This document shows positions 25,133 through 34,185 of a stretch of 42,528 nucleotides of DNA, in pieces; the first letter of the stretch is position 1, and the number at the start of each line of letters is the position of its first letter. The translations under genes and the position numbers were made by a program. The DNA comes from Anaerolineaceae bacterium UBA5311. Lineage in GTDB: Bacteria > Chloroflexota > Anaerolineae > Anaerolineales > Anaerolineaceae. The stretch spans positions 1-42,528 of the forward strand of contig DHRN01000034.1 of NCBI GenBank assembly GCA_002411175.1, written 5' to 3'. Under the pieces are notes generated by a model. That model was not told where the DNA came from, searched no databases, and saw only the letters and a program-made list of their open reading frames with translations.

Positions 25133-25651
25133 ATGAAAAGAGATAGTCAACAACCTTTGAAATCGATCCTCTGCTTTTTATGTTTTTTGTTTATTTGCAG
25201 TTCGTGCGCTCCTTCGCCAGTGGACCTCAACGACAATCCGGAGATGAATTCTTCGGTAAGTGAGCAAATAACTCAGGCGGTTACCGACAGCGCTGGATCC
25301 CCCCTGAACAAAAACTCAAATCGCGAAGAAACGGAGACCAGCGTGACACCTGGTCCAACAGTGCCAGAGGTCACAAGAGATCCTGCCGCCCGGCACAGGG
25401 CGATTATCGCAGCCAAAATCCTTGAGAATCAGACCCAACCCATCCCGATTGCATGCCCAAATGGATGCAAGGCGCAAATGGAAGGCTGCGAGATTAAGGG
25501 GAATATCTCCCACACTTCAAAAGAAAAGATCTTTCATGTTCCCGGTCAGAATTATTACGACCAGACAATAATCACACCGATGTTTGGTGAACGGTGGTTT
25601 TGCACAGAGGAAGAAGCAATCGCCAATGGCTGGCGCAAGGCATATCGATAA
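25133..25651 (+). CDS. Small lipoprotein with C-terminal sunset-type domain
   Basis: A 172-residue probable lipoprotein. Residues 10-24 are a hydrophobic signal (ILCFLCFLFICSSC), with a likely lipidated Cys at about 25, before 'APSPVDL'. A Ser/Thr/Asn/Glu-rich spacer follows. The C-terminal 60 residues (CPNGCKAQMEGCEIKG, then NISHTSKEKIFHVPGQNYYD and GERWFCTEEEAIANGWR) match the small 'sunset' domain found at the ends of secreted nucleases and cell-surface proteins. The function of that domain is unknown; the conserved Cys and Trp suggest a compact disulfide or metal-bound fold. There is no clear ribosome site, and the ATG lies only about 20 bases past a -10-like TATACT. Confidence 0.78.
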   Translation: MKRDSQQPLKSILCFLCFLFICSSCAPSPVDLNDNPEMNSSVSEQITQAVTDSAGSPLNKNSNREETETSVTPGPTVPEVTRDPAARHRAIIAAKILENQTQPIPIACPNGCKAQMEGCEIKGNISHTSKEKIFHVPGQNYYDQTIITPMFGERWFCTEEEAIANGWRKAYR

Positions 25652-25664
25652 CTATTTTGACTGT

Positions 25665-25689
25665 GAATGCTTGTAGAGACAAAGCATTC
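25665..25689. terminator. Hairpin between convergent genes
   Basis: GAATGCTT (25665-25672) and AAGCATTC (25682-25689) are perfect inverted arms around a 9-base loop. The hairpin sits in the 40-base gap between two converging genes. No T run follows on either strand, so a role as bidirectional terminator is only likely. Confidence 0.45.
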
Positions 25690-25691
25690 GA

Positions 25692-28472
25692 TCACCTCGA
25701 CATGCTCAGTTTCAGCATCTCACCCTTCTGATCAAAAGTCACCCGTGCAATGTGGTTGTGTTTTTTCGACTTATACGCATACTGCTTCTTCAAGGTAACG
25801 ACGTAACGTTGACTGGCTTTGAGCAGGTCATACTGATCGCGATGTTCTTCAACCTTGTCCGGGTCGAGGGTGAAATTCGAGAGCTGCGGGTTGATCGCGA
25901 CAACGGCATCATCCAGTCCGGGCAGATAATTCTTGATCACAGCTTTGATCTGTCCCAAAATTTCGCTGGGCATCTCGTCGGCAGCCACAACCATTTCTTC
26001 TGGCGAGTCGCTGATCGTTTTTAACTCGGGGCTGAGCGTTGGACGGATAGCTGGTTTGGTAACCTCCCTGACACTCCTGGCGGTCGCGAGTGGGTCACCG
26101 TAGAGCACAAAAGAAAGTATGGTTTTTTGGTCTTCCCCATCCAGATAGCCCTGGTTCGTGGTCATGTTTTTCGCCAGTGCCAGCTTGGCTTGCATCAACG
26201 CGTAACCGGCAGACTGACCGTCCACGATGAATTTCCAAAAATGCCAGGCGAGCAAATCGGCGGCGATCAGGGGTTTGCTGACAGAACCGTAAGCCGTACA
26301 GGTGGAACCGACGAACGCGCGGCTGCCGCTGGCGAGGAAATTTAGCGCAATGGATTCACTGACTTTTTTATCCAGGATGTTGGCACCAAAACATGCCTCG
26401 CTTAAAACCAGCATCGGCGCTGAACTCTTAGTCGAGAAATTTTCAGGCAGCATCGCCACCGGATATTCCGGACCCTGCTGACGCCTGGTCAGATCTTTTT
26501 GTCCATACCATTCAGGGGCATCTTCGAGCCCATGCAAGTTGAAATAGGCATATTTCGGGTTGCTGGATTGCCCTTGAAGAAGGTTCGTGGATGTCGTTGG
26601 TGGTGAGGTCTTGATGCGCTCAGCCCGGTCGATCACTGAGAAAACAAAAGAAGACGGTGATTTCCACACTTCTGCTGTGCAGGATATGTTTTTAGGTCTT
26701 TCGAACCGGGTTGAAAACTGGCTGAACGAGCGGGTAAGATTGTCCAACAAGCGGGCAAAGGGATTGTTATCCAGTGATTTTTTGGATTTGACTTTGAGAT
26801 CATATTCGTTATTCAAAAATCGCAGCTGTTCAAGCAGGTAGCCGGCATCGCTGCCTTTCTCATCAGGCAGACGACCAACAGGCCATTTTTGAATAAAATA
26901 GTTTTCATCGATGGTGGCATATGGGTTATCGGAGGGTACATTCAGGTCACTGTCATCAGTCGGATTGGGCAGTAGGTGGAAGGGCACAATCTCATCCCCA
27001 CCCACGATCAGCAGTGCACCGATCATCTCGCCGCGAGCTGCGAGAACCTGGTCCAGGTCGGTCAATGCCAGCTTAAGCTTCCAGGCATCCGCCTTGCTGA
27101 TTGGATTCAGGTTGAATTCCTGTGTGCTTTGGGGGTCATCGGGCACAAAAACACAACTGTTCCATCCTGGTAAACTTACAATCTTTAACGCCAGGTCTCG
27201 CATTGTCTCAATCACCACCGAAGCGGTGTTCTCTCCGTATTTCTGTTCCAAATTCTGACGCGAAGTCATAATCACATAGTTGGGGAAGCGTCCATCAGTA
27301 TGGATTAACTCTGACTTTTTAATTTTGGAGGCGATAGTAGCAAAATCGTGCTGGATTTCCTCAATCGCCTTAAGAGCAGCGGCAGTTTTGGGGTCGTGTT
27401 CCATGGGCAAGGCTTTGTTGCCAGGCAGGTTTTCCGGTTCTTTGCTCACACCATTATCAGAATTGGGTATTGGTGTGGCGATATCCTGCAGAAAGAAAGA
27501 ACTCGTGGGTACTTCAGAATAATCAACCTGAACCGGTCCTGAAACCTCAGATTCTTCCTCAAACATGAACGCATTAATCTGGTTGGCAAGCGTCGGTTCA
27601 TCATCAAGCAGATCTCCGGCATCTTTGCCAGTGCTGCCAATTTCTGGAGGAGCAGCAGCGACTGCTTCTGTTTGAGAAAGCACATTCCAACCCAGTTCAG
27701 CAGCAATGGTTGCAGGCACGGGGAGATCCATGTAGACCTTCAGATCTTCGGGCCAGAGCGGCTTGAAGTTATGGTTGGGACCCAGCGAGCGGTTGACCAC
27801 CTGCCCGCTGGCATCGTGGGCAGCGCTCCAATGCAATTTTTCCACTCCCTGTGCGTCATCTCCGTGTTGAAGATCGGCAATCGCAGACAGCACCTTCACC
27901 TGGACACAATTGGACCAACGGGTAGCATAAATTCCGCTGAGGGTATGAAGGAGGGTGTAATTGCGGTTCTGGTTGACGATCTGCATGTGAAAAATTGCCG
28001 GCAGGGCAATTTTCGGATTGTGAGCCAGCGACTCCATCACCGATTTCTCTGCCGCGTTCAGATCCCCTGCTTCGTAAGCATTGCGCGCCGCAACCAATGC
28101 GGGCAGCCACCCCGCGCGAATCGATGCGGACGAACTGCCTCGCTGAAGGTAAGCCTTGCTGGCGGCGATATCGCTGTTGGTATGGCTGAGCAAATGATCC
28201 AACAGGTTGGTTGCTTCCACAAATTCCGGATCAAAGCTTAAAATTTTCTCCAGGTTGGTAACAGCCATTTCCGTGTCACCCAACTCTGCCAAAACCTGCG
28301 CGTAGATGAAGTTGACCAATAAATCCCCGGGATAGCTGGCTAACCAGATTAAGGCAGCCTGGCGGGCGAACTGGTATTCCCGGTTTGTCAAGGCGGTTTG
28401 AAGCAGGGTGAGGAATTTACCCCTGCGGACGATCAATGTTTCTTCACTTTTTTGGGCGGAATATGGTCTCAT
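25692..28472 (-). CDS. TPR plus caspase-like (clan CD, C25-type) cysteine protease
   Basis: A 926-residue protein. Residues about 20-220 are TPR-like helical repeats ('FARQAALIWLASYPGDLLVNFIYAQVLAELG' type). An acidic linker follows (about 280-360). From about 395 to 800 lies a caspase-fold domain with the catalytic dyad His647 (YFNLHG) and Cys694 (LSEACFGA), followed by 'GSRAFVGSTCTAYG' and 'LSFVLYGDPLA', as in gingipain/C25 and CHAT proteases. There is no signal peptide, so it is probably cytoplasmic or attached via partners. The C-terminal region of about 125 residues includes a Lys-rich segment (KKQYAYKSKKHNH). Its start overlaps the giant TPR gene by 4 bases (ATGA), a strong sign of joint function. 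The substrate and trigger are unknown. Confidence 0.85.
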   Translation of the reverse strand: MRPYSAQKSEETLIVRRGKFLTLLQTALTNREYQFARQAALIWLASYPGDLLVNFIYAQVLAELGDTEMAVTNLEKILSFDPEFVEATNLLDHLLSHTNSDIAASKAYLQRGSSSASIRAGWLPALVAARNAYEAGDLNAAEKSVMESLAHNPKIALPAIFHMQIVNQNRNYTLLHTLSGIYATRWSNCVQVKVLSAIADLQHGDDAQGVEKLHWSAAHDASGQVVNRSLGPNHNFKPLWPEDLKVYMDLPVPATIAAELGWNVLSQTEAVAAAPPEIGSTGKDAGDLLDDEPTLANQINAFMFEEESEVSGPVQVDYSEVPTSSFFLQDIATPIPNSDNGVSKEPENLPGNKALPMEHDPKTAAALKAIEEIQHDFATIASKIKKSELIHTDGRFPNYVIMTSRQNLEQKYGENTASVVIETMRDLALKIVSLPGWNSCVFVPDDPQSTQEFNLNPISKADAWKLKLALTDLDQVLAARGEMIGALLIVGGDEIVPFHLLPNPTDDSDLNVPSDNPYATIDENYFIQKWPVGRLPDEKGSDAGYLLEQLRFLNNEYDLKVKSKKSLDNNPFARLLDNLTRSFSQFSTRFERPKNISCTAEVWKSPSSFVFSVIDRAERIKTSPPTTSTNLLQGQSSNPKYAYFNLHGLEDAPEWYGQKDLTRRQQGPEYPVAMLPENFSTKSSAPMLVLSEACFGANILDKKVSESIALNFLASGSRAFVGSTCTAYGSVSKPLIAADLLAWHFWKFIVDGQSAGYALMQAKLALAKNMTTNQGYLDGEDQKTILSFVLYGDPLATARSVREVTKPAIRPTLSPELKTISDSPEEMVVAADEMPSEILGQIKAVIKNYLPGLDDAVVAINPQLSNFTLDPDKVEEHRDQYDLLKASQRYVVTLKKQYAYKSKKHNHIARVTFDQKGEMLKLSMSR

Positions 28473-31400
28473 CTTCGTTTTGGTGCCTCCTGGAGGTTGT
28501 TGACCAGGTTCAACGCGACAATCGCGGCTAACTGGCGGCGGATACTTTGGTCGGATGGTGATAACTGGGCTGCCTGTCGCAGCATATATTCGGCATTGCG
28601 ATAATCCCGACTTTCTTTGTATGCTGCGGCTGCCTGGACGTACGGGCGCGGGTCTTTTTCAATCATATCGATTGCTTTGTGATAAATCTCAATTGCATTG
28701 GCTACTTCGCGGCGGTCCTGGTAGGTCTGACCCATCTCAAGGTAAGCTTCAATCTGGCTCGGGTCGAGCTGGATTGCCTGGCTAAGCCTGGCAATTGCCT
28801 GGTCGAGATGTCCCTGGAGCCTTGCGATTTTGCCGAGTAAAATCAAGGTTTCAGCGTTGTCTTCCTCGACTGCCAGGCTGTTGATCAGATTAACCTGGGC
28901 TTTATCCAACAAATTGGCTTCGATTTGGTAATTTGCCAGCTTATTCAGCACAACGGCGCTGACAGGGTGAGTTTCCGCCAGGGTTTGGGTTGCTTTTATG
29001 GCATAGCCTGGTTTGTTCCGGGCTTCAATTTCGATGCCGAGAAGGTCAAAGGGGATTGTATCCGGGACAATTTTCTTCGCATATTGAATGGTTTGGATTG
29101 CCTGCGCGTGTTTGTCAGACTGCATTTGTGCCTTTGCGATGATCAGAAGCGCATCAGGATGACCAGGAGTTGAGAACAAGACCTGGTCGGCGGTCTCAAT
29201 TGCCTGTTCAAATTCTTTGCGTGCCAGCTGTGATTCCGCGATGGAAGTTTTGTAGACTGGGTTTTGCGGGTCAACCTGGTGGGCTTTTTGCCAGCATTGG
29301 ATTGCTACCTGGTGTTCTCCCAGTTTTTGGTTGATCTTAGCCAGCGAATCGAGGGCTTCGGGATTGGTGGGGAACAAGTCTGAAGCTTTTCCGAAATAAT
29401 CTTTGGCGGCGTGATAATCTTTTTCGAGCAATTTAACATCGCCAAGCAGCTGCCAATAATGAGCAGTTTTCGGTGAAATTCGAAGGGCATCTTCAAGGTG
29501 CGCGGCTGCTTTTGGATAATCTCCGGCATCTTGGTACATGTTCGAAGCGAAAGCATGCCACTCCGGCTCATCGTTCCATATTGCCAGTGCCGCTTCCATT
29601 GCCTGGGCAGCTTTTTCGGGTTCTTCCCGCAGCGCAAATGCCAGCAGGGCATGGAGCGTCGGATCATCAGGATGGGAGCGCAACAATTCTTCAGCGGTTT
29701 TTGCAGTGGAAGCAGGGTCTGCATGCAAACCCGCGATTGCCTTTTGTTTGCGCACCTCAGAATCCGAACCGAATGCTTTCATGACCTCTTCTTTACGAAC
29801 AGGATCCACTAATACGGAGATAACCGAAGCTGCCTGGCGGGGGTTGAGGATCAATTGAGCCATATCTTCTTCGTCGTCCCAACGACCGGAGAAGACGGCT
29901 TGTCCCTGCTTGAGGTCCGGCAGCAGGCTTGATGGTTTCAGGAAACGTCCAGCCAAAGCAACCTGATCTTCCAGTAAACTGAGTGGGTCATCTTTTGCGT
30001 ACAGCTCCGGGATGTGCCTGGTGATGTGCAATAACATGGCGTTGTTATACTGGCGCTGATTATCAGCCAGGTAAGCTGCCAAAAGCTGGTTGGCGATCGG
30101 GTTCACCCGCACAACGTTCAGGCTTTGGCGCATACTTGTGTTCGCCAATGTCCAATCCCGGGCTTCCCATGCGGCGAGAAAGGTCATTAGTCCAGCCCAA
30201 ATCTGGTCAAAATGCTGCTCAATATTGAAAACTTGCCCGTTCTCCATTTTTGGCGCAGGTTTTGCGGTTTTCAATTTTTGAATAGCGTTTTCAGGTGCTT
30301 TTTGTCTTAGAGCGAGCAGCGCGGCTGTCGCATCCTGGAAGAGAGACGGCTGGTCTTTCGAGATGAAGTACTCCCAGAGCATGCTCAGCTTCTGGTCATC
30401 ATTTTGTATTGCCGCGTCGAAGGCAAGAACACGCGCGATCGCCTGCATAGCCTGGTCCTGGGTTCGGTCCGGGTTCAGCAAATCGAAAGCTTGTTCCAGT
30501 TTTTTGCTGTTTCGCAGGCTCAGAGCTAAACCCGCTTGCAGAACGATGACCCCGGTCATTTCCGGGTCTTCTTTCTGAGCGAGGTCGGCATGTTTCTGTG
30601 CAGCTAAAAGGTCTCCGGTGACTCGTTCCAACTGTGCCATGCGATCATAAAGCCCAGCGATATTGTAGGGGGGGAAATCCACACCCGACTTGCCAAATCT
30701 CTGGCTGTTAAAGCAGGTTTTGTCTTCGGCAAATTCTATCCGCTGGTGCAACTCCCTTAGGTTTTCCAGCGCGGCGATGAACTGTCGGTTAGCGACCTGG
30801 ATATCGCTGAGTAAAAGCAGATAGCAGGGATGGGTGCCCAAAGAGTCTTCTAAATCGTCAACCAGGTGCAAGGCAGCGGATGCATCCCCCAGGCGTAAAA
30901 TCGAGTAAACGAGGTCCCTTGAAAGGTCAAAATCAGGGCTGGGGTTATCCGAGATTGCTTTCATGATTACTGCTGAAGCTTCCTCGGTTTCGTTAAGATT
31001 GAGATAGAGATTTGCGACATCAATATAAACTTTGGTTGTGATAGCATCCAGTTCAAGCATCCTGTTGAGCGTGGCTTTCGTCTCGGGGAGGTCGTCCATA
31101 CGAGCTTGAGTGCGAGCCAGGGTGAGATAGAGGCTTTGGTTGTCCGGTCGCAGGTGAAGGGCGTCTTTCAAAACCTGGACGGATTCTTTTTCATTACCCC
31201 GCGCGTTCATAAAATCGCTGAACCAGAGAATATTTTCAACATCCGATGGGGCGATCTGCAAGGCAGCCCGTGCGGTATTGAGAGCTTCTTCATCCAGCCC
31301 GGAATCAAGATAGGCTTTAGCCAAAATATGACGGGTATTCAAATGATCCGGGTTTATTAGCATCGCTTCCTGCAAAGAGGCAAGCGCGATATCTTGCAGC

Positions 31401-33787
31401 CCGAGCTTGCTGGCAGTCTTGCCGATCTGCAGCTGCAGGTGGTGATATGCCCGGGGAGCTTTTGCCTGGGGATCGTCCAGCAAGCCCAGGTAATCGCTGT
31501 AAGCTTCTTCGAACATCCCATTGGCTGCCTTTAGGTCGCTGGTCAGCATCAGCAGGTCAAAATTCGCATAGGCTGCGGGCTGCCTGGATTGCATTGCTTC
31601 CAACAGCTGGTTTAACTCAAATTGGTTGCTGCCAGGATGTTTTTCATCCAGCTTCAGCAATGAACTTGTATAAGCCTCGAGTGCATCATCACGCTTGAGC
31701 GATTGCCAGGCAAACTTGAGCATGGTTTGGGCAGTGTCTTCTTCTTCATTTGCCAGGGCGACTTTCCCGAGGATTAATGCCAGTTCGGGGTCGCTGGCGT
31801 AATCGTCTTCAAGCGGAGCGATCAGATCCCAGGCTTCGTTGAGATAGCCTTGTTTCAACCACGCTTCAGCCAATAATTTGATCGTGGTTCGATTTTCCGG
31901 GTCAGATTGATGGGCTTGCCTCAAAACAGAGATGGCATCCGTTGTTTCTTCGTTCTCGAGATACAACTTGCCCAGCGCGGTCAGGATCCGCGGCTCCCCG
32001 GGAAGGGCTGCTTTCGCTTTTCGCAGAGCCAGTTTTGCCTGGTCCTGGTCGCCAAGGTCAATCCACATGCGGGCGAGCGAGATCCAGCTGGTCGGTTTCT
32101 CGGGTGCGACCGCGGAGGCACGTTCGAGCAAATCCACAGCCTTTTGTTTTTGATTCGCAGAGATCAGTGCGCGGCTGAGCAAGACCAAGGCTTCACCATC
32201 GAGGCGATCTTTATTGAGATAACTTTCCGCGACAGGGATCGCCAGTTCGGGTTTGCCGGCTTTGATGGCAATTTCTGAATAGGTCAAAAAATCTTCGCGC
32301 TCGACCAGGTTTTTGTTTGCGATGATGTTTTCATAAACTTCAAGCGCTCGTCCGTCCTGCTGAGTCTGCATATAGAGGCGGGCGAGTTCTTTGTTGTTTT
32401 CTTTATTTTCAGGTTCAAAGGTTGCCAATAAAGCAGTAGACTCAATCGCGGCGTCCAGATTGGCGAGCCTTTGGTCGACCCTGGCTGCCAGCCGGATGCT
32501 TTCGATATCGTTTGGTTTTTCTTTTAAGGCTTTATGAATGAAATCTGATGCGACGTTATATTTTTTTCGGGCAAATGCATATTCAGCGGCTTTGAAATTG
32601 TCACTTTCGCTTTCAAAGCGGGAGTGATAGTCGGGGAGGTTCTTTCTGCTGAGCGCATTATCGAGGGTCTCGATAACCTCATCGGTGTGCTCACGCAGTT
32701 CGGGGTAACGCAAAGCCAGCAGCGCGGTGGTCGCTTCGTCCGGATGTTGATTAATCAGGTCCAGTGCAAAATCAGGTTCGTTTTGTTTTACTAAAAATTC
32801 TGCATATTCCCGGCTGTGGCTGGGGTTGTCTGGTTCGAGCTGGAGAATTTGCTCCCAAAGTTTTCGGGCTTCTTCCGGATTGATGGTTTCAAATTCGAGC
32901 GCCAGGCGGCGTAACTGCCCCGCCTGGCTGCGTTTTATCACAGCGACTGCCTGGTCCAGTTCCTGCCGGGCTTTGGCAGGTTTTCCGGAAAATTGGCTGA
33001 GCATGGCAAGGTTTTGGTAATTTTCGAACAGATCCTGCGGGTCTTCAAAATCAGTTTCCGACTTTTTGTCTGTTTGCTGGACTAAAAAGCTGTTAGCCAG
33101 CAATTCGAGCAGCGAATCACTAAATTGCCCCTGCAGCTTGCTCAATACAGCAACCTGCAAGCCAGGCGCTGCCCTTTCGAGCGTCTTTGTAAGGAAACTA
33201 AATTGTTCCTTTTCGCTATATGGCATCGATTCGATCAGATTGACGATTAATTCCGCAATTTCATCTTCGGTCAGAGAAGACTCTTCCATTGTGATCGCTT
33301 CCAGGGCTGCATCGCTGTCCGGGCAGAGCCAGGGCAGTGCCAGCAGGGCAGTTTTCCAGGAAGAGAGGGTACTTTTTCCATCAAGGAGATACGCGGTGAG
33401 CCCCTGCCAGGATTGATTCTCCGTCCTGTACTGGCGCAGGGTGAAAGCCAGGCTGGCAGCATCACGCAGATTCGCCGGTTCAAGTCCGGTCATGCGGACA
33501 GTTTCGAGCACTAATACAGCCCGATCATTCATTTCGGCTGGAATTGGCAGGTTTAAATTCTGAAATTCACCAGGAAATAAAGCGGAATCAATATAGGCAA
33601 GCGACAACAATCCCGGGTTCCAGCGATCAGTTTGTGAACCGGCAAACCCGACCCAACCGGCAGGCAGGTCGTGAGCGGACAATTCTTTCCATAATAGCGG
33701 ATTATTACGGAAAGCAGCCACAATCCTACGGACGGAATCATTGTCAAAAAGATTTCCCAGCTCTTCAAGCAATTTTTGATAGGTCAT
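28469..33787 (-). CDS. Giant TPR repeat protein (1772 residues)
   Basis: A 1772-residue protein made largely of tetratricopeptide repeats from about residue 240 to the end. Examples: 'ARKLWEQILQLEPDNPSHSREYAEFL', 'AISVLRQAHQSDPENRTTIKLLAEAWLK', 'AIARLSQAIQLDPSQIEAYLEMGQTY'. The first ~230 residues are helical but not clearly TPR. I find no signal peptide, membrane segment or enzymatic motif, so it is most likely a scaffold or sensor for the caspase-like protease whose gene overlaps its end. GGAGG lies 4-5 bases before ATG 33787. The upstream gene encodes a small membrane protein, which could tether the assembly. TPR partners of clan CD proteases control other bacterial protease effectors; that parallel is inference. 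Confidence 0.88.
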   Translation of the reverse strand: MTYQKLLEELGNLFDNDSVRRIVAAFRNNPLLWKELSAHDLPAGWVGFAGSQTDRWNPGLLSLAYIDSALFPGEFQNLNLPIPAEMNDRAVLVLETVRMTGLEPANLRDAASLAFTLRQYRTENQSWQGLTAYLLDGKSTLSSWKTALLALPWLCPDSDAALEAITMEESSLTEDEIAELIVNLIESMPYSEKEQFSFLTKTLERAAPGLQVAVLSKLQGQFSDSLLELLANSFLVQQTDKKSETDFEDPQDLFENYQNLAMLSQFSGKPAKARQELDQAVAVIKRSQAGQLRRLALEFETINPEEARKLWEQILQLEPDNPSHSREYAEFLVKQNEPDFALDLINQHPDEATTALLALRYPELREHTDEVIETLDNALSRKNLPDYHSRFESESDNFKAAEYAFARKKYNVASDFIHKALKEKPNDIESIRLAARVDQRLANLDAAIESTALLATFEPENKENNKELARLYMQTQQDGRALEVYENIIANKNLVEREDFLTYSEIAIKAGKPELAIPVAESYLNKDRLDGEALVLLSRALISANQKQKAVDLLERASAVAPEKPTSWISLARMWIDLGDQDQAKLALRKAKAALPGEPRILTALGKLYLENEETTDAISVLRQAHQSDPENRTTIKLLAEAWLKQGYLNEAWDLIAPLEDDYASDPELALILGKVALANEEEDTAQTMLKFAWQSLKRDDALEAYTSSLLKLDEKHPGSNQFELNQLLEAMQSRQPAAYANFDLLMLTSDLKAANGMFEEAYSDYLGLLDDPQAKAPRAYHHLQLQIGKTASKLGLQDIALASLQEAMLINPDHLNTRHILAKAYLDSGLDEEALNTARAALQIAPSDVENILWFSDFMNARGNEKESVQVLKDALHLRPDNQSLYLTLARTQARMDDLPETKATLNRMLELDAITTKVYIDVANLYLNLNETEEASAVIMKAISDNPSPDFDLSRDLVYSILRLGDASAALHLVDDLEDSLGTHPCYLLLLSDIQVANRQFIAALENLRELHQRIEFAEDKTCFNSQRFGKSGVDFPPYNIAGLYDRMAQLERVTGDLLAAQKHADLAQKEDPEMTGVIVLQAGLALSLRNSKKLEQAFDLLNPDRTQDQAMQAIARVLAFDAAIQNDDQKLSMLWEYFISKDQPSLFQDATAALLALRQKAPENAIQKLKTAKPAPKMENGQVFNIEQHFDQIWAGLMTFLAAWEARDWTLANTSMRQSLNVVRVNPIANQLLAAYLADNQRQYNNAMLLHITRHIPELYAKDDPLSLLEDQVALAGRFLKPSSLLPDLKQGQAVFSGRWDDEEDMAQLILNPRQAASVISVLVDPVRKEEVMKAFGSDSEVRKQKAIAGLHADPASTAKTAEELLRSHPDDPTLHALLAFALREEPEKAAQAMEAALAIWNDEPEWHAFASNMYQDAGDYPKAAAHLEDALRISPKTAHYWQLLGDVKLLEKDYHAAKDYFGKASDLFPTNPEALDSLAKINQKLGEHQVAIQCWQKAHQVDPQNPVYKTSIAESQLARKEFEQAIETADQVLFSTPGHPDALLIIAKAQMQSDKHAQAIQTIQYAKKIVPDTIPFDLLGIEIEARNKPGYAIKATQTLAETHPVSAVVLNKLANYQIEANLLDKAQVNLINSLAVEEDNAETLILLGKIARLQGHLDQAIARLSQAIQLDPSQIEAYLEMGQTYQDRREVANAIEIYHKAIDMIEKDPRPYVQAAAAYKESRDYRNAEYMLRQAAQLSPSDQSIRRQLAAIVALNLVNNLQEAPKRR

Positions 33788-33808
33788 GATGCCTCCACTA
33801 AATCCGGC

Positions 33809-34141
33809 TTATGGCAAGATGGCGAGGAAAGGCTTTATGAAGTAATAAGCTGCCGCAAAAATTACCACACTGAGAAACACCATAACAATACCGATGCCGG
33901 TATTAGTTTTGGCAAGGTCGTTCAGAGAACTGATCAACAGCGAGGCGTTCCCGACCAAACCGGACACGCCGTCTGTAATCCCTTTATCCGCAAGTTTCGT
34001 GGTGGAATCGGCAATTGTCTGCAAATTCCGGCTCATTGCCTGCTTTGCGAGGATGATGATGCTCAGAATCAGGCAAACCACACCAAGGACGAATAAGGCA
34101 ATAGCCACATATAGAACAATTTGATTTCCGCTATCAAACAT
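33809..34141 (-). CDS. Small two-helix membrane protein
   Basis: A 110-residue protein with two hydrophobic helices, about 8-33 (IVLYVAIALFVLGVVCLILSIIIL) and about 82-105 (IGIVMVFLSVVIFAAAYYFI). Between them is a soluble segment of ~48 residues with Ser/Thr/Asn (SRNLQTIADSTTKLADKG...). I know no family for it. It is the first gene of the unit with the TPR and protease genes, 21 bases before the TPR start. Its ribosome site GGAGG lies in the 3' arm of the palindrome at 34146-34173. It may anchor the TPR/protease assembly to the membrane (inference). Confidence 0.75.
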   Translation of the reverse strand: MFDSGNQIVLYVAIALFVLGVVCLILSIIILAKQAMSRNLQTIADSTTKLADKGITDGVSGLVGNASLLISSLNDLAKTNTGIGIVMVFLSVVIFAAAYYFIKPFLAILP

Positions 34142-34145
34142 AAAA

Positions 34146-34173
34146 AACCTCCAATAGGATCCTATTGGAGGTT
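34146..34173 (-). terminator. Palindromic terminator/attenuator overlapping a ribosome site
   Basis: A perfect 28-base inverted repeat centred on GGATCC. The arm on the coding strand is AACCTCCAATAGG. On the minus strand it is followed by six T, the form of an intrinsic terminator ending the rpoN-kinase-regulator operon. Its 3' arm contains GGAGG, the only ribosome site of the membrane-protein gene whose ATG follows after the T run. The same structure may therefore stop transcription or hide that site. Confidence 0.8.
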
Positions 34174-34185
34174 ATGTTGCAACTA

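Noticed and set aside
28469..33787. Craspase-like (TPR-CHAT with CRISPR effector) assignment for the TPR/protease unit.
   Set aside because: No Cas7-type or other CRISPR effector or array is in the window. Similarity is limited to the general TPR plus clan CD protease idea.
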